A DNA stretch of 64,000 bases from contig NZ_JABCSC020000007.1 in NCBI RefSeq assembly GCF_012972705.2, forward strand, positions 1-64,000, read 5' to 3'. This document shows positions 1 through 11,131 of the stretch, in pieces (positions within the stretch are counted from its first letter, which is position 1; each line of letters begins with the position of its first letter). This stretch comes from Uliginosibacterium aquaticum (GTDB lineage: Bacteria > Pseudomonadota > Gammaproteobacteria > Burkholderiales > Rhodocyclaceae). Below the pieces are notes generated by a model, which saw nothing but the letters and a program-made list of their open reading frames with translations, searched no databases and was not told the DNA's origin. Both the position numbers and the translations under genes were made by a program.

Positions 1-454
1 TCCAAGGAGGTTAGGCGGCCTGGTGACTGGATGCTTGCTCGCTTCTTGAATGGCTTGGGCCGCTGTCGATAGGCTCTCAGAGCATAAGGATGCGAGGGGA
101 AGGCTGAGTACGGACAGTTCTATTTTTATTGAGTCAGGCCAACCGCCGCGGAGGCCGAGTAGTGCGAATGGCTCATCTGGCAGGTTTGAAAGCACTGTGG
201 CCATTCCGATTGCCGGTTTGTCGCATGGGCGAATGCCCGCACCTAGCCGACAGCAGCCATTCTAGTCCGCGGGCATCAACGACCGCCAAGGCCGACAACC
301 AGCGTCCGCCTCTACAACTTGAGCCGCAGGCCACGCCGTATTTCAAGCGTAACCCTTTCCACACCCACACCGGAAACGAGCCGTGATAGATCGACGGGCA
401 GGCGCTCAAGCCTCCGTCAAACGGCAACCAGAAACGAAATTCTGGGATAGAAAG
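1..454. other. Stretch without a recognisable gene
   Basis: About 450 bases upstream of the tRNA-Pro terminator. Short open frames exist on both strands, but none has a convincing ribosome binding site, a family motif or the codon pattern of the neighbouring genes. I see no tRNA or repeat in it. It could be the decayed end of a gene lying to the left of the window. Confidence 0.4.
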
Positions 455-481
455 CAAAAAGCCCAATCCGAAGATTGGGCT
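455..481 (-). terminator. Intrinsic terminator of tRNA-Pro
   Basis: A perfect 9-bp stem (AGCCCAATC / GATTGGGCT) around a CGAA loop. On the minus strand it is followed by a T run. It lies 17 bases past the 3' end of tRNA-Pro. Confidence 0.85.
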
Positions 482-497
482 AAGTGCTTGTTTCTGT

Positions 498-575
<78 letters not shown>

Positions 576-634
576 CACAGAAGCGAGATTATAGCAGGAG
601 AATCTAATCTTGCCAGCCTCCCAAGAGGCTTTTC

Positions 635-1009
635 TTACTCACGCAGGAGCGCAAGGATTGCTTGCAGTTCGCCACGCACCTGCGCGTTAGTTGCACGGCC
701 ACGCTCGACGATTTCGTCCGTCTCGCGGCGCAGGATCTGGTACTCCTCCAGGCGATTGCGCGCACCGCTGATGGTAAAACCTTCGCTGTAGAGCAACTCG
801 CGAATACGGCGTACGAGAAGAACTTCGTGGCGCTGATAGTAGCGGCGATTGCCACGCCGCTTGACCGGCTTGAGCTGGGTGAACTCCTGCTCCCAGTAGC
901 GCAGCACATGCGGCTTCACTCCGCACAGCTCACTCACCTCGCCAATGGTGAAGTACCGTTTGGCAGGGATAGGGGGAAGCTCTGTTAGCTCTTCAAGCTG
1001 ATGGTCCAT
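635..1009 (-). CDS. MerR-family transcriptional regulator
   Basis: A 124-residue protein with an N-terminal MerR winged helix-turn-helix at about residues 18-85. The run [20 protein letters not shown] is the recognition region, followed by RRGNRRYY, the typical wing. A short C-terminal helix (about 88-124) probably dimerises. No metal-binding cysteine pair is visible at the C terminus, so a metal-sensor role is not supported. It overlaps the end of ihfA by 17 bases, and this order (pheT-ihfA-merR) is common in beta- and gammaproteobacteria. The ligand and target genes cannot be read from the sequence. Confidence 0.88.
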   Translation of the reverse strand: MDHQLEELTELPPIPAKRYFTIGEVSELCGVKPHVLRYWEQEFTQLKPVKRRGNRRYYQRHEVLLVRRIRELLYSEGFTISGARNRLEEYQILRRETDEIVERGRATNAQVRGELQAILALLRE

Positions 1010-1322
1010 CGCTCAGTTGTTCAACTGCCGTCTTAAGTTTCTGGCTGGCATGGAAGGTCACTACCCGCCTTGCGGTAATGGGGATTTCCTCACCCGTCTT
1101 GGGATTGCGTCCAGGCCGCTGGGGCTTGTCACGTAGTTGGAAATTACCGAAGCCAGAAAGTTTCACTTCTTCGCCACGTTCAAGTGCGTTACGGATTTCT
1201 TCGAAGAAACCTTCAACCATGTCCTTGGCTTCACGCTTGTTGAGGCCAACACGATCAAAGAGAAGATCGGCGAGCTCGGCCTTGGTCAGCGTGATCCCGT
1301 TTGTCTTGCTTTCATCAGGCAC
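993..1322 (-). CDS. ihfA: Integration host factor subunit alpha
   Basis: The alpha subunit of the IHF heterodimer, a nucleoid protein that bends DNA sharply at specific sites in replication, recombination and sigma-54 promoters. The core starts at [12 protein letters not shown]. The DNA-binding arm contains [12 protein letters not shown], with the proline (in NPKTG) that intercalates into the minor groove. The chosen start is a GTG at 1322 that overlaps the pheT stop by 8 bases and gives 109 residues; the same frame opens at 1355 but would lie deep inside pheT. The GTG has a G-rich run upstream. Translational coupling to pheT is likely. IHF is of interest here because a sigma-54 promoter occurs upstream of nirB in this window. 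Confidence 0.95.
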   Translation of the reverse strand: MPDESKTNGITLTKAELADLLFDRVGLNKREAKDMVEGFFEEIRNALERGEEVKLSGFGNFQLRDKPQRPGRNPKTGEEIPITARRVVTFHASQKLKTAVEQLSDGPSA

Positions 1323-3690
1323 GAAGCTGCCCCCCCAGCTCTCGCTCTGCGGCACTCACAAGAGCGCGCATGGCGTTATCGATTTCCGTCTCTTCCAGCG
1401 TGCGTTCAGTGTGCTGAAGCACCACACGCAGTGCAATGCTCTTGTGATCGGCGGCAACACCCTTGCCCGCATAGACATCAAATACATCTACCGTCCGGAC
1501 AATTTCAATCGCAGCCGCGCGCAACACGCGCAACAGATCCGCGGCAGACACTTCCTGTTTGAGCACAATGGCCAAGTCGCGTAGCACAGCCGGGTGACGC
1601 AGCAGGTCTGCGTGTGCAGGAACGCCAACGGCCAAGGCTGCGGCGAGATCCAGCTCAAATACGACCGGAGCATTGCCCAATTCGTAGCTTTGTACCAGAG
1701 CCGGATGCAGCTCGCCCATGAAGCCTGTCACAGTCCCGTTCACTTTGATTTCTGCGGAACGCCCGGGATGCAGCGCAGGATGCTTGGCAGCAGCGAACTC
1801 CGCTTGCTCACCGAGAAGGCGCTCGACATCACGCTTCACATCGAAGAAATCAACCTTGCGTGCGGCCTGCCCCCATTGCTCGGGCGCCACCGCGCCCCAG
1901 GCCAGACCGGCCACGCGTAGCGGCTGGGCGGCCGGATCAAGCGGCGTTTCAGCCGCGTTGCCAGCAAAACAGCGGCCCACTTCGAACAGACGCACGCGGC
2001 TGGCGCGGCGCCGCTGATTCGCGGACAGCGCGCCGACCAGGCCGCCCAGCAGGCTGGAGCGCATCACGCTCATCTGGCTGGCGATCGGGTTGGCGAGCTT
2101 CACCGGATTGGTGTTGCCGGCAAAATCCTTTTCCCAGGCTGCATCGACGAAGGCGTAGGAAATCACTTCCTGATAGTCCTGCGCCGCCAGCCAGCGGCGC
2201 AGGCGATGCACCGGACGCAGGGTCTCGGTACTGGCCAGCATGTTGGCCGGGCCTTTCGGCGGCAGCGGCTGGATATTGTCGTAACCGTAAACGCGGGCAA
2301 CCTCTTCGATCAGGTCTTCCTCGATGGCGATATCGAAGCGGTAGCTCGGCGGCGTCACCGCCAGCGCCTCGCCCTTTTGCTCGACCTGCATGCCGAGCAG
2401 GCGCAGCGAAGCCTCGATCTGCTCATCAGAGATATCAAAGCCCAGCACCTTGCGGGCGCGGGCAGGACGGAAGATCACCGGCAGGCGCTGCGGCAGCTTG
2501 TCCGCTACCACGGTCTCGATGACCGGCCCTGCCGAACCGCCGCAGATATCCAGAATCAGCTGGGTGGCGCGCGCCATGGCTTGCGGCGCGAGTTCGAAAT
2601 CCACCCCACGCTCGAAGCGATGGGAGGCGTCCGACGAGAAATTCAATGCGCGGGCGCGACCGACGATGGCGTCCGGTTGGAAGAAGGCTGACTCCAGAAA
2701 AATCTCGGTCGTCTCGTCGCTCACGCCGCTGTCTTCGCCGCCCATCACGCCGGCCAGCGCCAGCGCGCGTGCTTCGTCGGCAATCAACAGCATATTGGCG
2801 GCTGGCTCGATTTCCTGGCCGTTCAGCAGGGTGAGTTTTTCACCCGCATTCGGCCAGCGCACATGGATCGCGCCTTGCAGCCTGGCGTTGTCGAAGGCAT
2901 GCAGCGGCTGACCGAGCTCCAGCATCACGTAGTTGGTGATGTCCACGGCAGCGCTGATCGAGCGCACGCCGCAGCGGGCCAAGCGGGCCTTCATCCAGTC
3001 CGGCGTCGCAGCCTTGGCATTCACGCCGGTGATCACTCGCCCCAGATAACGCGGGCAGCCTTCCGGTGCATCCAGCACCACGGCCCGCTGCTGCGCATGG
3101 GCAACTTCAACGCTGCGCGGCGCGGTGATCTGGGCAGGGGTTCCGGTCAGCGCCGACAGCTCGCGGGCGACGCCAGCGAGGCTCAGGCAGTCAGCGCGAT
3201 TCGGCGTGAGCTTGATGGTGATTTTCTTGTCATCCAGAGCCAGATACTCGCGGATGTTCGTGCCGACCGGTGCATCGTCCGGCAGCACCAGCAGGCCGTC
3301 GTGATCCTGGCTCATGCCCAGCTCATCGGCCGAGCACATCATGCCGAAGGACTCCATGCCGCGCAGCTTGGCCGGCTTGATCTCGAAGCCCGGCAGTTTG
3401 GCGCCCACCATGGCGCACGGGGCCTTCATGCCTTCAACCACATTGGGCGCACCGCACACGATCTGCAGCGGCTCGCCCTGCCCCACATCCACGCGGCACA
3501 CGCGCAGCTTGTCGGCATTCGGATGCTTTTCGAAGCTGACGATCTGGCCCACTACCACGCCGGTAAAGGGCGGCGCGACGGCCTCGACCTCTTCCACTTC
3601 GAGGCCGGCCATAGTCAGCAGATGACACAGCGCTTCAGAATCAAGCGCCGGATTACACAGGCTACGCAGCCATTGTTCGGAAAACTGCAT
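1315..3690 (-). CDS. pheT: Phenylalanine--tRNA ligase beta subunit
   Basis: The beta subunit of the (alpha-beta)2 phenylalanyl-tRNA synthetase, which binds tRNA-Phe and edits mischarged Tyr. At 791 residues it has the usual bacterial length. An OB-type tRNA-binding domain lies at about 40-150 ([10 protein letters not shown]), followed by the B3/B4 editing region, the B5 domain, the catalytic-like core and a C-terminal ferredoxin-like anticodon-binding domain at about 695-791 ([11 protein letters not shown] at its start). pheS ends 5 bases upstream, so the two are translated together and give equal subunits. Confidence 0.97.
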   Translation of the reverse strand: MQFSEQWLRSLCNPALDSEALCHLLTMAGLEVEEVEAVAPPFTGVVVGQIVSFEKHPNADKLRVCRVDVGQGEPLQIVCGAPNVVEGMKAPCAMVGAKLPGFEIKPAKLRGMESFGMMCSADELGMSQDHDGLLVLPDDAPVGTNIREYLALDDKKITIKLTPNRADCLSLAGVARELSALTGTPAQITAPRSVEVAHAQQRAVVLDAPEGCPRYLGRVITGVNAKAATPDWMKARLARCGVRSISAAVDITNYVMLELGQPLHAFDNARLQGAIHVRWPNAGEKLTLLNGQEIEPAANMLLIADEARALALAGVMGGEDSGVSDETTEIFLESAFFQPDAIVGRARALNFSSDASHRFERGVDFELAPQAMARATQLILDICGGSAGPVIETVVADKLPQRLPVIFRPARARKVLGFDISDEQIEASLRLLGMQVEQKGEALAVTPPSYRFDIAIEEDLIEEVARVYGYDNIQPLPPKGPANMLASTETLRPVHRLRRWLAAQDYQEVISYAFVDAAWEKDFAGNTNPVKLANPIASQMSVMRSSLLGGLVGALSANQRRRASRVRLFEVGRCFAGNAAETPLDPAAQPLRVAGLAWGAVAPEQWGQAARKVDFFDVKRDVERLLGEQAEFAAAKHPALHPGRSAEIKVNGTVTGFMGELHPALVQSYELGNAPVVFELDLAAALAVGVPAHADLLRHPAVLRDLAIVLKQEVSAADLLRVLRAAAIEIVRTVDVFDVYAGKGVAADHKSIALRVVLQHTERTLEETEIDNAMRALVSAAERELGGQLRA

Positions 3691-3695
3691 GTCGA

Positions 3696-4810
<1,115 letters not shown>

Positions 4811-4823
4811 ACTCCCGGACAGC

Positions 4824-5183
4824 TCAGGCGCCGAGCTGTGCCTTGGCCTGATTGGCCAGCGCCGCAAAAGCGGGCTTGTCAAACACAGCCAGATCAGCCA
4901 GCACCTTGCGGTCGACTTCGATCGCAGCCTTCTTCAGGCCGTTCATGAAGCGGCTGTAAGTCAGACCGACTTCGCGGGCAGCCGCGTTGATACGGGCGAT
5001 CCACAGTGCACGGAACTGACGCTTGCGCTGACGACGGTCACGGTAAGCGTACTGACCGGCCTTCATCACCGCTTCTTTGGCGATACGATATACGTTCTTG
5101 CGACGGCCGCGGTAACCCTTGGCTTTGTCGAGGACTTTCTTGTGACGGGCGCGAGCCGTTACACCACGTTTAACGCGAGGCAT
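4824..5183 (-). CDS. rplT: 50S ribosomal protein L20
   Basis: Large-subunit protein L20, 119 residues, needed early in 50S assembly and known as an autoregulator of the infC-rpmI-rplT mRNA in E. coli. The sequence starts with the typical [15 protein letters not shown] and is rich in Arg/Lys throughout. The C-terminal globular part contains [20 protein letters not shown]. rpmI ends 19 bases upstream and a ribosome binding site (AGGAG) precedes the ATG. Confidence 0.98.
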   Translation of the reverse strand: MPRVKRGVTARARHKKVLDKAKGYRGRRKNVYRIAKEAVMKAGQYAYRDRRQRKRQFRALWIARINAAAREVGLTYSRFMNGLKKAAIEVDRKVLADLAVFDKPAFAALANQAKAQLGA

Positions 5184-5202
5184 GTTTTATCTCCTTCCTG
5201 AA

Positions 5203-5400
5203 TCAAGCGTAAGGCATCATTGCGTGGATGCGTGCGGTATCGGTGTCATGAACACCGGTCATGCCGCGCAGCTGACGCTTTGCCTTGGTGGTTTTCTTGG
5301 TCAGGATGTGGCGCTTGAACGCCTGGCCGCGCTTGACGCTGCCACCCGCACGAACCTTGAAGCGCTTGGCAGCGCCGCTCTTGGTTTTCATCTTGGGCAT
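5203..5400 (-). CDS. rpmI: 50S ribosomal protein L35
   Basis: Small basic ribosomal protein of 65 residues, beginning [19 protein letters not shown]. The ATG at 5400 was chosen because it gives the conserved N terminus and has a GGAG box 6 bases upstream; the frame is open further upstream without homology. It lies between infC and rplT. The spacer of 127 bases to infC is longer than the others in the operon; in E. coli part of this region is an L20 operator, but I cannot show that here. Confidence 0.97.
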   Translation of the reverse strand: MPKMKTKSGAAKRFKVRAGGSVKRGQAFKRHILTKKTTKAKRQLRGMTGVHDTDTARIHAMMPYA

Positions 5401-5527
5401 TTGATACTCCAACGATTTTAGATATGACCCCCGGTGGCTCCGCCTGGAGCGCTTCAACTACCGGAACATCACTTGTTTTGCAGCAATCAGCCGGTGCTCT
5501 GGCCAGGGCTGCTGCGCCCCTTCAAAC

Positions 5528-6052
5528 TCAAATTTTCTTCTTCGGCGCAATCACCATGATCAGTTGGCGACCTTCCAGCTTCGGAAACTGCTCAACCACA
5601 ATGGTGTCGCCCAGATCCGCCTTGATCCGCTCAAGCTGGCGAATACCGAATTCCTGGTGAGCCATTTCACGGCCGCGGTAACGCAGGGTTACCTTGACCT
5701 TGTCGCCCTCTTCCAGGAAGCGGACCATGTTACGCATCTTGATCTGGTAGTCATTCTCGTCCGTTGCCGGGCGCAGCTTGACTTCCTTGACCTGGATCTG
5801 CTTCTGCTTCTGCTTGGCTTCGTGAGCCCGCTTCTGCTCCTGGTACTTGAACTTGCCGTAATCCATCAAACGGCAGACCGGGGGCTTTGCCTGGGGGGCG
5901 ATTTCAACCAGATCGACCTCGGCTTCTTCAGCCATGGCCAGCGCCTGATGAGTCGGAACAACACCAAGTTGTTCGCCTTCTTCACCTACCAGCCGCACCT
6001 CGGGAACACCGATTTCCCGGTTGATGCGATGCGAGTTCTTTTCCTGAGCTAT
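5528..6052 (-). CDS. infC: Translation initiation factor IF-3 (AUA start)
   Basis: IF-3 binds the 30S subunit, prevents premature 50S joining and proofreads the start codon and initiator tRNA. From the first ATG (5998) only 156 residues would be made and the conserved N terminus would be lost. Reading further up, the frame continues [19 protein letters not shown], the standard IF-3 start, behind an ATA codon at 6052 that has a perfect AGGAGG 8 bases upstream. This gives 174 residues. A rare start codon is the known device of infC autoregulation in E. coli (AUU there). The N domain is at about 1-80 and the C domain at about 90-174, ending IAPKKKI. Confidence 0.93.
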   Translation of the reverse strand: MAQEKNSHRINREIGVPEVRLVGEEGEQLGVVPTHQALAMAEEAEVDLVEIAPQAKPPVCRLMDYGKFKYQEQKRAHEAKQKQKQIQVKEVKLRPATDENDYQIKMRNMVRFLEEGDKVKVTLRYRGREMAHQEFGIRQLERIKADLGDTIVVEQFPKLEGRQLIMVIAPKKKI

Positions 6053-6080
6053 GGCAGAAACCTCCTAGAAAAACAAAAAA

Positions 6081-7997
6081 TCAAGCCTCGGCGCCACGGC
6101 TTTCCAGCTCGTGTTGCCAACGCTCAGCCAATTCCGTGATGGACATTTGCCCCAGATCCTGACCGCCCCGGACGCGCACTGCGACCTTGCCGGCTTCTTT
6201 TTCCTTGTCGCCTACGACAAGCAGGTAGGGTAGCTTTTGCAAGCTATGTTCGCGGATTTTATAGGTAATTTTCTCGTTCCGCAAATCCGATTCGACACGA
6301 AAGCCCTTGGCGCGCAACTCTGCCACAACTTCTTGCACGTAATCGGCCTGCCCTTCGGAGATGTTCATCACCACCGCATGAGTCGGCGCCAACCACAAAG
6401 GGAAGGCGCCGCCATGATTTTCGATCAGGATGCCAAGGAAACGCTCAAGCGACCCAAGGATCGCGCGGTGCAGCATCACAGGACGGTGGCGGGCGTTGTC
6501 TTCAGCAACGTATTCGGCACCAAGGCGCTCGGGCAGCACGAAATCCAGCTGAATCGTGCCGCACTGCCAGGAGCGCCCCAGCGCATCCTTGATGTGATAC
6601 TCGACCTTGGGGCCATAGAAGGCGCCTTCGCCCGGCAATTCCTCCCACTCCTTGCCGGAAGCCTTGAGCGCCGCGCGCAGACCGTCTTCAGCCTTATCCC
6701 AAGTAGCATCGGAACCGGCACGTTTTTCAGGACGCAAAGCCAGTTTCACAGCCACATTATTGAAGCCGAAATCCTTGTACACACTCATCAGCAGCGCGTC
6801 GAAATCGGTTGCCTCGGACTCGATCTGATCTTCTGTACAGAAGATATGTGCATCATCCTGCACGAAGCCGCGCACGCGCATCAGGCCATGCAGCGCGCCA
6901 GACGGCTCGTTGCGGTGACAGGAACCAAACTCAGCCAGGCGCAGTGGCAAGTCGCGGTAGGAACGCAGGCCGTGGTTGAAAATCTGCACATGACCCGGAC
7001 AGTTCATCGGCTTCACCGCGTAGTCGCGCTTTTCCGACTCGGTGGTAAACATGTTGTCGCGGTAGTTTTCCCAGTGACCGGACTTCTCCCACAAGGTGCG
7101 ATCCATCACCATCGGCGTACGCACTTCCTGATAGCCCGCAGCATTCAGACGTGCGCGCATGTACTGCTCGACTGCCTGCCACAGAGTCCAGCCCTTCGGA
7201 TGCCAGAACACCATACCTGGCGCCTCATCCTGCAGATGGAAGAGATCAAGCTGCTTGCCAACACGGCGATGGTCGCGCTTTTCCGCTTCTTCCAACATGT
7301 GCAGATAGGCTTCCAGCTCTTCCTTCTTGGCCCAGGCCGTACCGTAGATACGCTGCAACTGCTCATTCTTGGCGTCACCGCGCCAGTAAGCGCCCGCCAC
7401 TTTCATAAGCTTGAAGAACTTGAGCTTGCCGGTAGAAGGCACATGCGGGCCGCGGCACAAGTCGATGAAATCACCTTCTCGGTACAAGGAAATGGTCTGA
7501 CCTGCCGGGATCGCAGCAATCAGCTCGGCCTTGTACTTTTCGCCCAGCCCAAGGAAGAATTTGACCGCCTCATCACGATCCCACTCTTCCCGGCTGATGC
7601 CGATATCCTTCTTGGCCAGCTCAGCCATGCGTTTTTCGATGGCAAGCAGATCTTCCGGCGTAAAAGGGCGGGAGTAGGCAAAGTCGTAATAGAAACCATG
7701 TTCGACCACCGGACCGATAGTGACCTGGGCTTCCGGGAACAGCTCTTTCACTGCATAGGCCAACAGGTGGGCCGTGGAGTGGCGGATAACTTCGAGACCA
7801 TCCGCATCCTTCTCGGTCACGATCGCCAGCTTTGCGTCAGCAGCCATCACATGCGAGGTATCGACCAACTGGCCATCAACCTTGCCAGCCAGCGCAGCCT
7901 TGGCCAGACCAGCGCCAATCGAGGCCGCAACCTGGGCAACCGAAACCGGTGCCTCAAAACTGCGGACGGAACCATCAGGGAGGGTGATATTCGGCAT
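6081..7997 (-). CDS. thrS: Threonine--tRNA ligase
   Basis: Class II threonyl-tRNA synthetase, 638 residues as in other bacteria. A TGS domain (1-62) is followed by the editing domain with [18 protein letters not shown], the catalytic core with the zinc cysteine in MNCPGH and motif 2 [10 protein letters not shown], and the C-terminal anticodon-binding domain. It is the first gene of the infC operon; infC begins 28 bases after its stop, and that gap holds the infC ribosome binding site. Confidence 0.98.
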   Translation of the reverse strand: MPNITLPDGSVRSFEAPVSVAQVAASIGAGLAKAALAGKVDGQLVDTSHVMAADAKLAIVTEKDADGLEVIRHSTAHLLAYAVKELFPEAQVTIGPVVEHGFYYDFAYSRPFTPEDLLAIEKRMAELAKKDIGISREEWDRDEAVKFFLGLGEKYKAELIAAIPAGQTISLYREGDFIDLCRGPHVPSTGKLKFFKLMKVAGAYWRGDAKNEQLQRIYGTAWAKKEELEAYLHMLEEAEKRDHRRVGKQLDLFHLQDEAPGMVFWHPKGWTLWQAVEQYMRARLNAAGYQEVRTPMVMDRTLWEKSGHWENYRDNMFTTESEKRDYAVKPMNCPGHVQIFNHGLRSYRDLPLRLAEFGSCHRNEPSGALHGLMRVRGFVQDDAHIFCTEDQIESEATDFDALLMSVYKDFGFNNVAVKLALRPEKRAGSDATWDKAEDGLRAALKASGKEWEELPGEGAFYGPKVEYHIKDALGRSWQCGTIQLDFVLPERLGAEYVAEDNARHRPVMLHRAILGSLERFLGILIENHGGAFPLWLAPTHAVVMNISEGQADYVQEVVAELRAKGFRVESDLRNEKITYKIREHSLQKLPYLLVVGDKEKEAGKVAVRVRGGQDLGQMSITELAERWQHELESRGAEA

Positions 7998-8028
7998 TGT
8001 CTGGCCTCAAGCAATCGAAAATGCGGGC

Positions 8029-8060
8029 AAAAAAAAAGTGCGGGCTTAGCCGCACTTTTT
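8029..8060 (-). terminator. Bidirectional terminator between tRNA-Val and thrS
   Basis: Stem GTGCGG / CCGCAC with A9 on one side and T5 on the other. On the minus strand it ends the tRNA-Val transcript and continues into a long T run. It lies 31 bases upstream of the thrS start, so a thrS leader role is also possible. Confidence 0.75.
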
Positions 8061-8159
8061 CAATTTTCTACCAAATCGGGGACGCGCGGCGGTGAGCGCT
8101 TAAAAAGCAATCATCACCGTGCGAGTTCGAAACATTTTTAATCCCCGCTTCAGGAATTT

Positions 8160-8236
8160 TGGTAGGCGCGATTGGACTCGAACCAACGACCCCCACCATG
8201 TCAAGGTGGTGCTCTAACCAGCTGAGCTACGCGCCT
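8160..8236 (-). tRNA. tRNA-Val (anticodon GAC)
   Basis: A 77-nt cloverleaf with acceptor stem AGGCGCG/CGCGCCT, anticodon stem CCACC/GGTGG with loop TTGACAT (anticodon GAC, reads GTC), GTTCGAGTC T arm and encoded CCA. Confidence 0.95.
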
Positions 8237-8281
8237 GAAGAGCTGCGCATTATAGAGATTTTTTTTCGACTGTCAAAGACT

Positions 8282-8833
8282 TCAGGCGGGAAGTCGCAAG
8301 AAATTTTCGCGGTAGTAGCGCAGTTCCTCGATGGACTCACGGATATCGGCCAGCGCGGTATGCGCTTCGCTCTTCTTCACGCCTGCAGCCAGCGCCGGAT
8401 GCCAGCGCCGCGCCAGCTCCTTGAGGGTGCTGACATCGATATTGCGGTAGTGGAAGTAAGCCTCCAGCGCAGGCATATAGCGCGCCATGAAGCGGCGATC
8501 CTGGCCGATAGTGTTGCCACACATCGGCGTCGTGCGTTTCGGCACGTATTGCGCCATCCACTCAAGATAGAGTGCTTCGGCTGCAGCCTCATCCGTCGTG
8601 GAAGCCTTCACGCGCTCAATCAGGCCGGACTTGCCATGGGTGTTCTTGTTCCAGTCGTCCATAGCGTCCAGCACTGCTGCTGATTGATGCACAACCACCA
8701 CCGGGCTTTCGGCGATCACATTGAGATTCACGTCGGTCACGATCATGGCGATCTCGATGATGCGGTCACGGTCCGGCTCCAGCCCGGTCATCTCCATGTC
8801 CAGCCAGACAAGGTTGTTCTGATCCTGTGCCAT
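8282..8833 (-). CDS. orn: Oligoribonuclease
   Basis: A 3'-5' exonuclease that degrades very short RNAs (including pGpG from c-di-GMP turnover) to mononucleotides; essential in many proteobacteria. It has 183 residues of the DEDDh family: [10 protein letters not shown] gives the first Asp and Glu, and HTALADI near residue 160 gives the last His and Asp. The start at 8833 was chosen because GGAGG lies 7 bases upstream; an upstream in-frame ATG at 8887 adds 18 non-conserved residues. It is divergent from the M48 protease gene, as in many betaproteobacteria. Confidence 0.97.
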   Translation of the reverse strand: MAQDQNNLVWLDMEMTGLEPDRDRIIEIAMIVTDVNLNVIAESPVVVVHQSAAVLDAMDDWNKNTHGKSGLIERVKASTTDEAAAEALYLEWMAQYVPKRTTPMCGNTIGQDRRFMARYMPALEAYFHYRNIDVSTLKELARRWHPALAAGVKKSEAHTALADIRESIEELRYYRENFLRLPA

Positions 8834-8904
8834 ATAATCCTCCAGCGCTTGCAAAGCCCGGATTCTCGCATGTACGAGCCTTTTCACCTTAGCCGCAGAC
8901 CCTC

Positions 8905-10155
8905 ATGACCGCTTCCACGCTGACCGCCCTGTTCCTGCTGGCCCTCTTTCTTTCCAGCGGTATCCGCCTGTGGCTCTCGCTGCGCCAGGCACGGCATGTC
9001 GCCGCCCATCGCGCCGCCGTGCCGGCCGAGTTTGCGGCCAGCATCGAGCTGGCGGCCCACCAGAAAGCGGCGGACTACACACTTGCCAAGGGCCGCTTCG
9101 GTCGCATCGAGCTGGCGCTGGGGCTGGTCTGGGTATTGGCCCTGACCCTGGGCGGTGGCCTGCAGCTCATGCACGACCTGCTTGCGCAATGGTTTGAGCC
9201 AAGCACGCTGTGGCACGGGCTCGCACTCTTCGGTTTGCTGTCCGTGGCGGGCTTCGTCTGGGAGCTGCCGGGCTCGCTGTATTACACCTTCGTGCTCGAG
9301 GCACGTTTCGGCTTCAATAAAACCACCGTCAAGACCCTCATTCTCGATACGCTCAAGAGCAGCCTGCTGGCCGTGTTGATCGGCGGACCTTTGCTGTGGT
9401 GCGTGCTGTGGCTGATGCGCAGCATGGGGGCGAACTGGTGGCTGTGGACCTGGGGCGTGCTGATCGCTTTCAATCTGGCGGCGATGGTGATCTATCCGCT
9501 TTTCATTGCACCGTTGTTCAACAAGTTCGAGCCACTCAAGGACGAAGCCTTGGCTGCCCGCATCAACTTGCTGCTGGCCCGCTGCGGCTTCCAAAGCAAG
9601 GGCCTGTTCGTGATGGATGGCTCCAAGCGCAGTGCTCACGGCAATGCCTACTTCACCGGCTTCGGAGCGGCCAAGCGCATCGTGTTCTTCGATACCCTGC
9701 TCGCCACACTCACGCCTGAAGAAGTCGAAGCCGTGTTGGCCCACGAACTGGGTCACTTCAAGCATCGCCACATTGCCCAGCGCGTGGCACTGTTCGCCGT
9801 GCTTTCACTGGCCTTTTTCGCGCTGCTGGGCTGGCTGGCGCAGCAACCAGCCTTCTTTGCCGGACTGGGCGTCGAGGCACACAGCGAAGCGCTGACCCTG
9901 ATCCTGTTCTCGCTAATCCTTGGCCCCTTCACTTTCCCGCTCACTCCCATGATGAGCTTCTGGTCGCGCAAACATGAGTTCGAGGCCGATGCCTATGCCA
10001 TGGCCCATGCCCAGGCGGGGGATCTGGTCTCGGCACTGGTGAAACTGTATCGAGACAACGCCGCCACTCTCACACCGGACCCGCTCCATTCGCTGTTCTA
10101 CGACTCGCACCCGCCTGCCACGATCCGCATCGGGCGCCTGAAAGCGGCGGCATGA
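8905..10155 (+). CDS. M48 family membrane metallopeptidase (Ste24/CAAX type)
   Basis: Membrane-bound zinc peptidase of 416 residues, similar to eukaryotic Ste24 (CAAX prenyl protease 1). The zinc motif HELGH is at residues 280-284 and the third ligand lies in EFEAD at 358-362. Several membrane helices precede the motif (about 3-20, 65-90, 105-125, 150-170, 180-200) and two follow (about 300-320 and 330-350). In bacteria these enzymes are thought to deal with membrane protein quality control; the substrate here is unknown. Its stop overlaps the start of rsgA (ATGA). Confidence 0.93.
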   Translation: MTASTLTALFLLALFLSSGIRLWLSLRQARHVAAHRAAVPAEFAASIELAAHQKAADYTLAKGRFGRIELALGLVWVLALTLGGGLQLMHDLLAQWFEPSTLWHGLALFGLLSVAGFVWELPGSLYYTFVLEARFGFNKTTVKTLILDTLKSSLLAVLIGGPLLWCVLWLMRSMGANWWLWTWGVLIAFNLAAMVIYPLFIAPLFNKFEPLKDEALAARINLLLARCGFQSKGLFVMDGSKRSAHGNAYFTGFGAAKRIVFFDTLLATLTPEEVEAVLAHELGHFKHRHIAQRVALFAVLSLAFFALLGWLAQQPAFFAGLGVEAHSEALTLILFSLILGPFTFPLTPMMSFWSRKHEFEADAYAMAHAQAGDLVSALVKLYRDNAATLTPDPLHSLFYDSHPPATIRIGRLKAAA

Positions 10156-11051
10156 GCGCGCGCCAGATCGGCACGGTCATCGCCGCCTTCGGGCGCCAGT
10201 ACGCGGTGCGCCTCGCAGACGGCAGCCAGCTGCTGTGCGTGCCGCGCGCCAAAAAGAGCGAAGTCGCCTGCGGTGATCGCGTGGAGCTGGCCATGGCCAG
10301 TGCAGATCAGGGCGTGATCGAAAAGATCAGCGAACGCGCCAGCCTTTTCTACCGCGCCGACCAGTGGAAAGAGAAGCTCATCGCGGCCAATGTGAGCCAG
10401 GTCGTCGTCGTCGTAGCCACCGAGCCCGGCTTCTCGGACGAGCTGATCACACGCTGCCTGGTGGCCGCCGATGCGCAGGACATCCCGGCCCTGATCGTGC
10501 TCAACAAGTGCGACATCACCGCCGGCCTCGAATCGGCGCGCCGCCAGCTCGAAACCTTCGTCAAGGCAGGCCACGACGTGCTGGAGCTTTCCGCCAAGGG
10601 TGATGTGGAAGCGCTGCGCGCCAGGCTCGCCGGGCATGTCAGCTTGCTGGTCGGGCAGTCCGGCATGGGCAAATCCACGATCACCAATGCGCTGATTCCG
10701 GAAGCCGATGCGCGCACCCGAGAGATCTCGGCCGTGCTCGATTCAGGTAAACACACCACCACTCACGCCCGCCTCTACCCTCTGCCCGGCGGCGGTGAGC
10801 TGATCGACAGCCCCGGCCTGCAAAGCTTCGGCCTCGCCCATCTGACGAAGAATGAAATCGAGTGCGGCTTCCTGGAAATCCGCGCCCTGCTCGGCACCTG
10901 CCGCTTCCGCGACTGCAGCCACATCAAGGAGCCGGACTGCGCGATCCGCGCCGCGCGGGATGGCGGCCAGTTCAACGAACGCCGCTATGCCACTCTGCTG
11001 CAGATCCTCGACGAGCACGAGGTGGCGCGCAAACACAATCTGGAACATTGA
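10152..11051 (+). CDS. rsgA: Ribosome small subunit-dependent GTPase RsgA
   Basis: Circularly permuted GTPase that checks late 30S maturation. An N-terminal OB domain (about 1-65) is followed by the permuted G domain: G4 NKCD at 118-121 comes before the P loop GQSGMGKST at 168-176, which is diagnostic. The C-terminal zinc module has the Cys-Cys-His-Cys pattern in CRFRDCSHIKEPDC. The 299-residue length is normal. It is translationally coupled to the M48 peptidase through an ATGA overlap; orn, the peptidase and rsgA are neighbours in other betaproteobacteria as well. Confidence 0.96.
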   Translation: MSARQIGTVIAAFGRQYAVRLADGSQLLCVPRAKKSEVACGDRVELAMASADQGVIEKISERASLFYRADQWKEKLIAANVSQVVVVVATEPGFSDELITRCLVAADAQDIPALIVLNKCDITAGLESARRQLETFVKAGHDVLELSAKGDVEALRARLAGHVSLLVGQSGMGKSTITNALIPEADARTREISAVLDSGKHTTTHARLYPLPGGGELIDSPGLQSFGLAHLTKNEIECGFLEIRALLGTCRFRDCSHIKEPDCAIRAARDGGQFNERRYATLLQILDEHEVARKHNLEH

Positions 11052-11062
11052 TTGGTCGGTGT

Positions 11063-11103
11063 GACTTCAGTCGCACAAACCACCTGTGCGGCCGACTGAA
11101 GTC
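11063..11103. repeat. REP-like palindrome
   Basis: A long interrupted palindrome: GACTTCAGTC at 11063-11072 pairs with GACTGAAGTC at 11094-11103, and GCACA (11073-11077) with TGTGC (11085-11089). It lies in the 80-base gap between rsgA and the nucleotidase gene. No T run follows, so it resembles a repetitive extragenic palindrome more than a terminator. Confidence 0.6.
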
Positions 11104-11131
11104 GGCCCTACGAACGACAAGGAGCCCGCAC

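Noticed and set aside
6237-8141. An open frame of about 630 codons on the plus strand opposite thrS
   Set aside because: Antisense shadow of thrS; thrS motifs are intact and no ribosome binding site precedes this frame.
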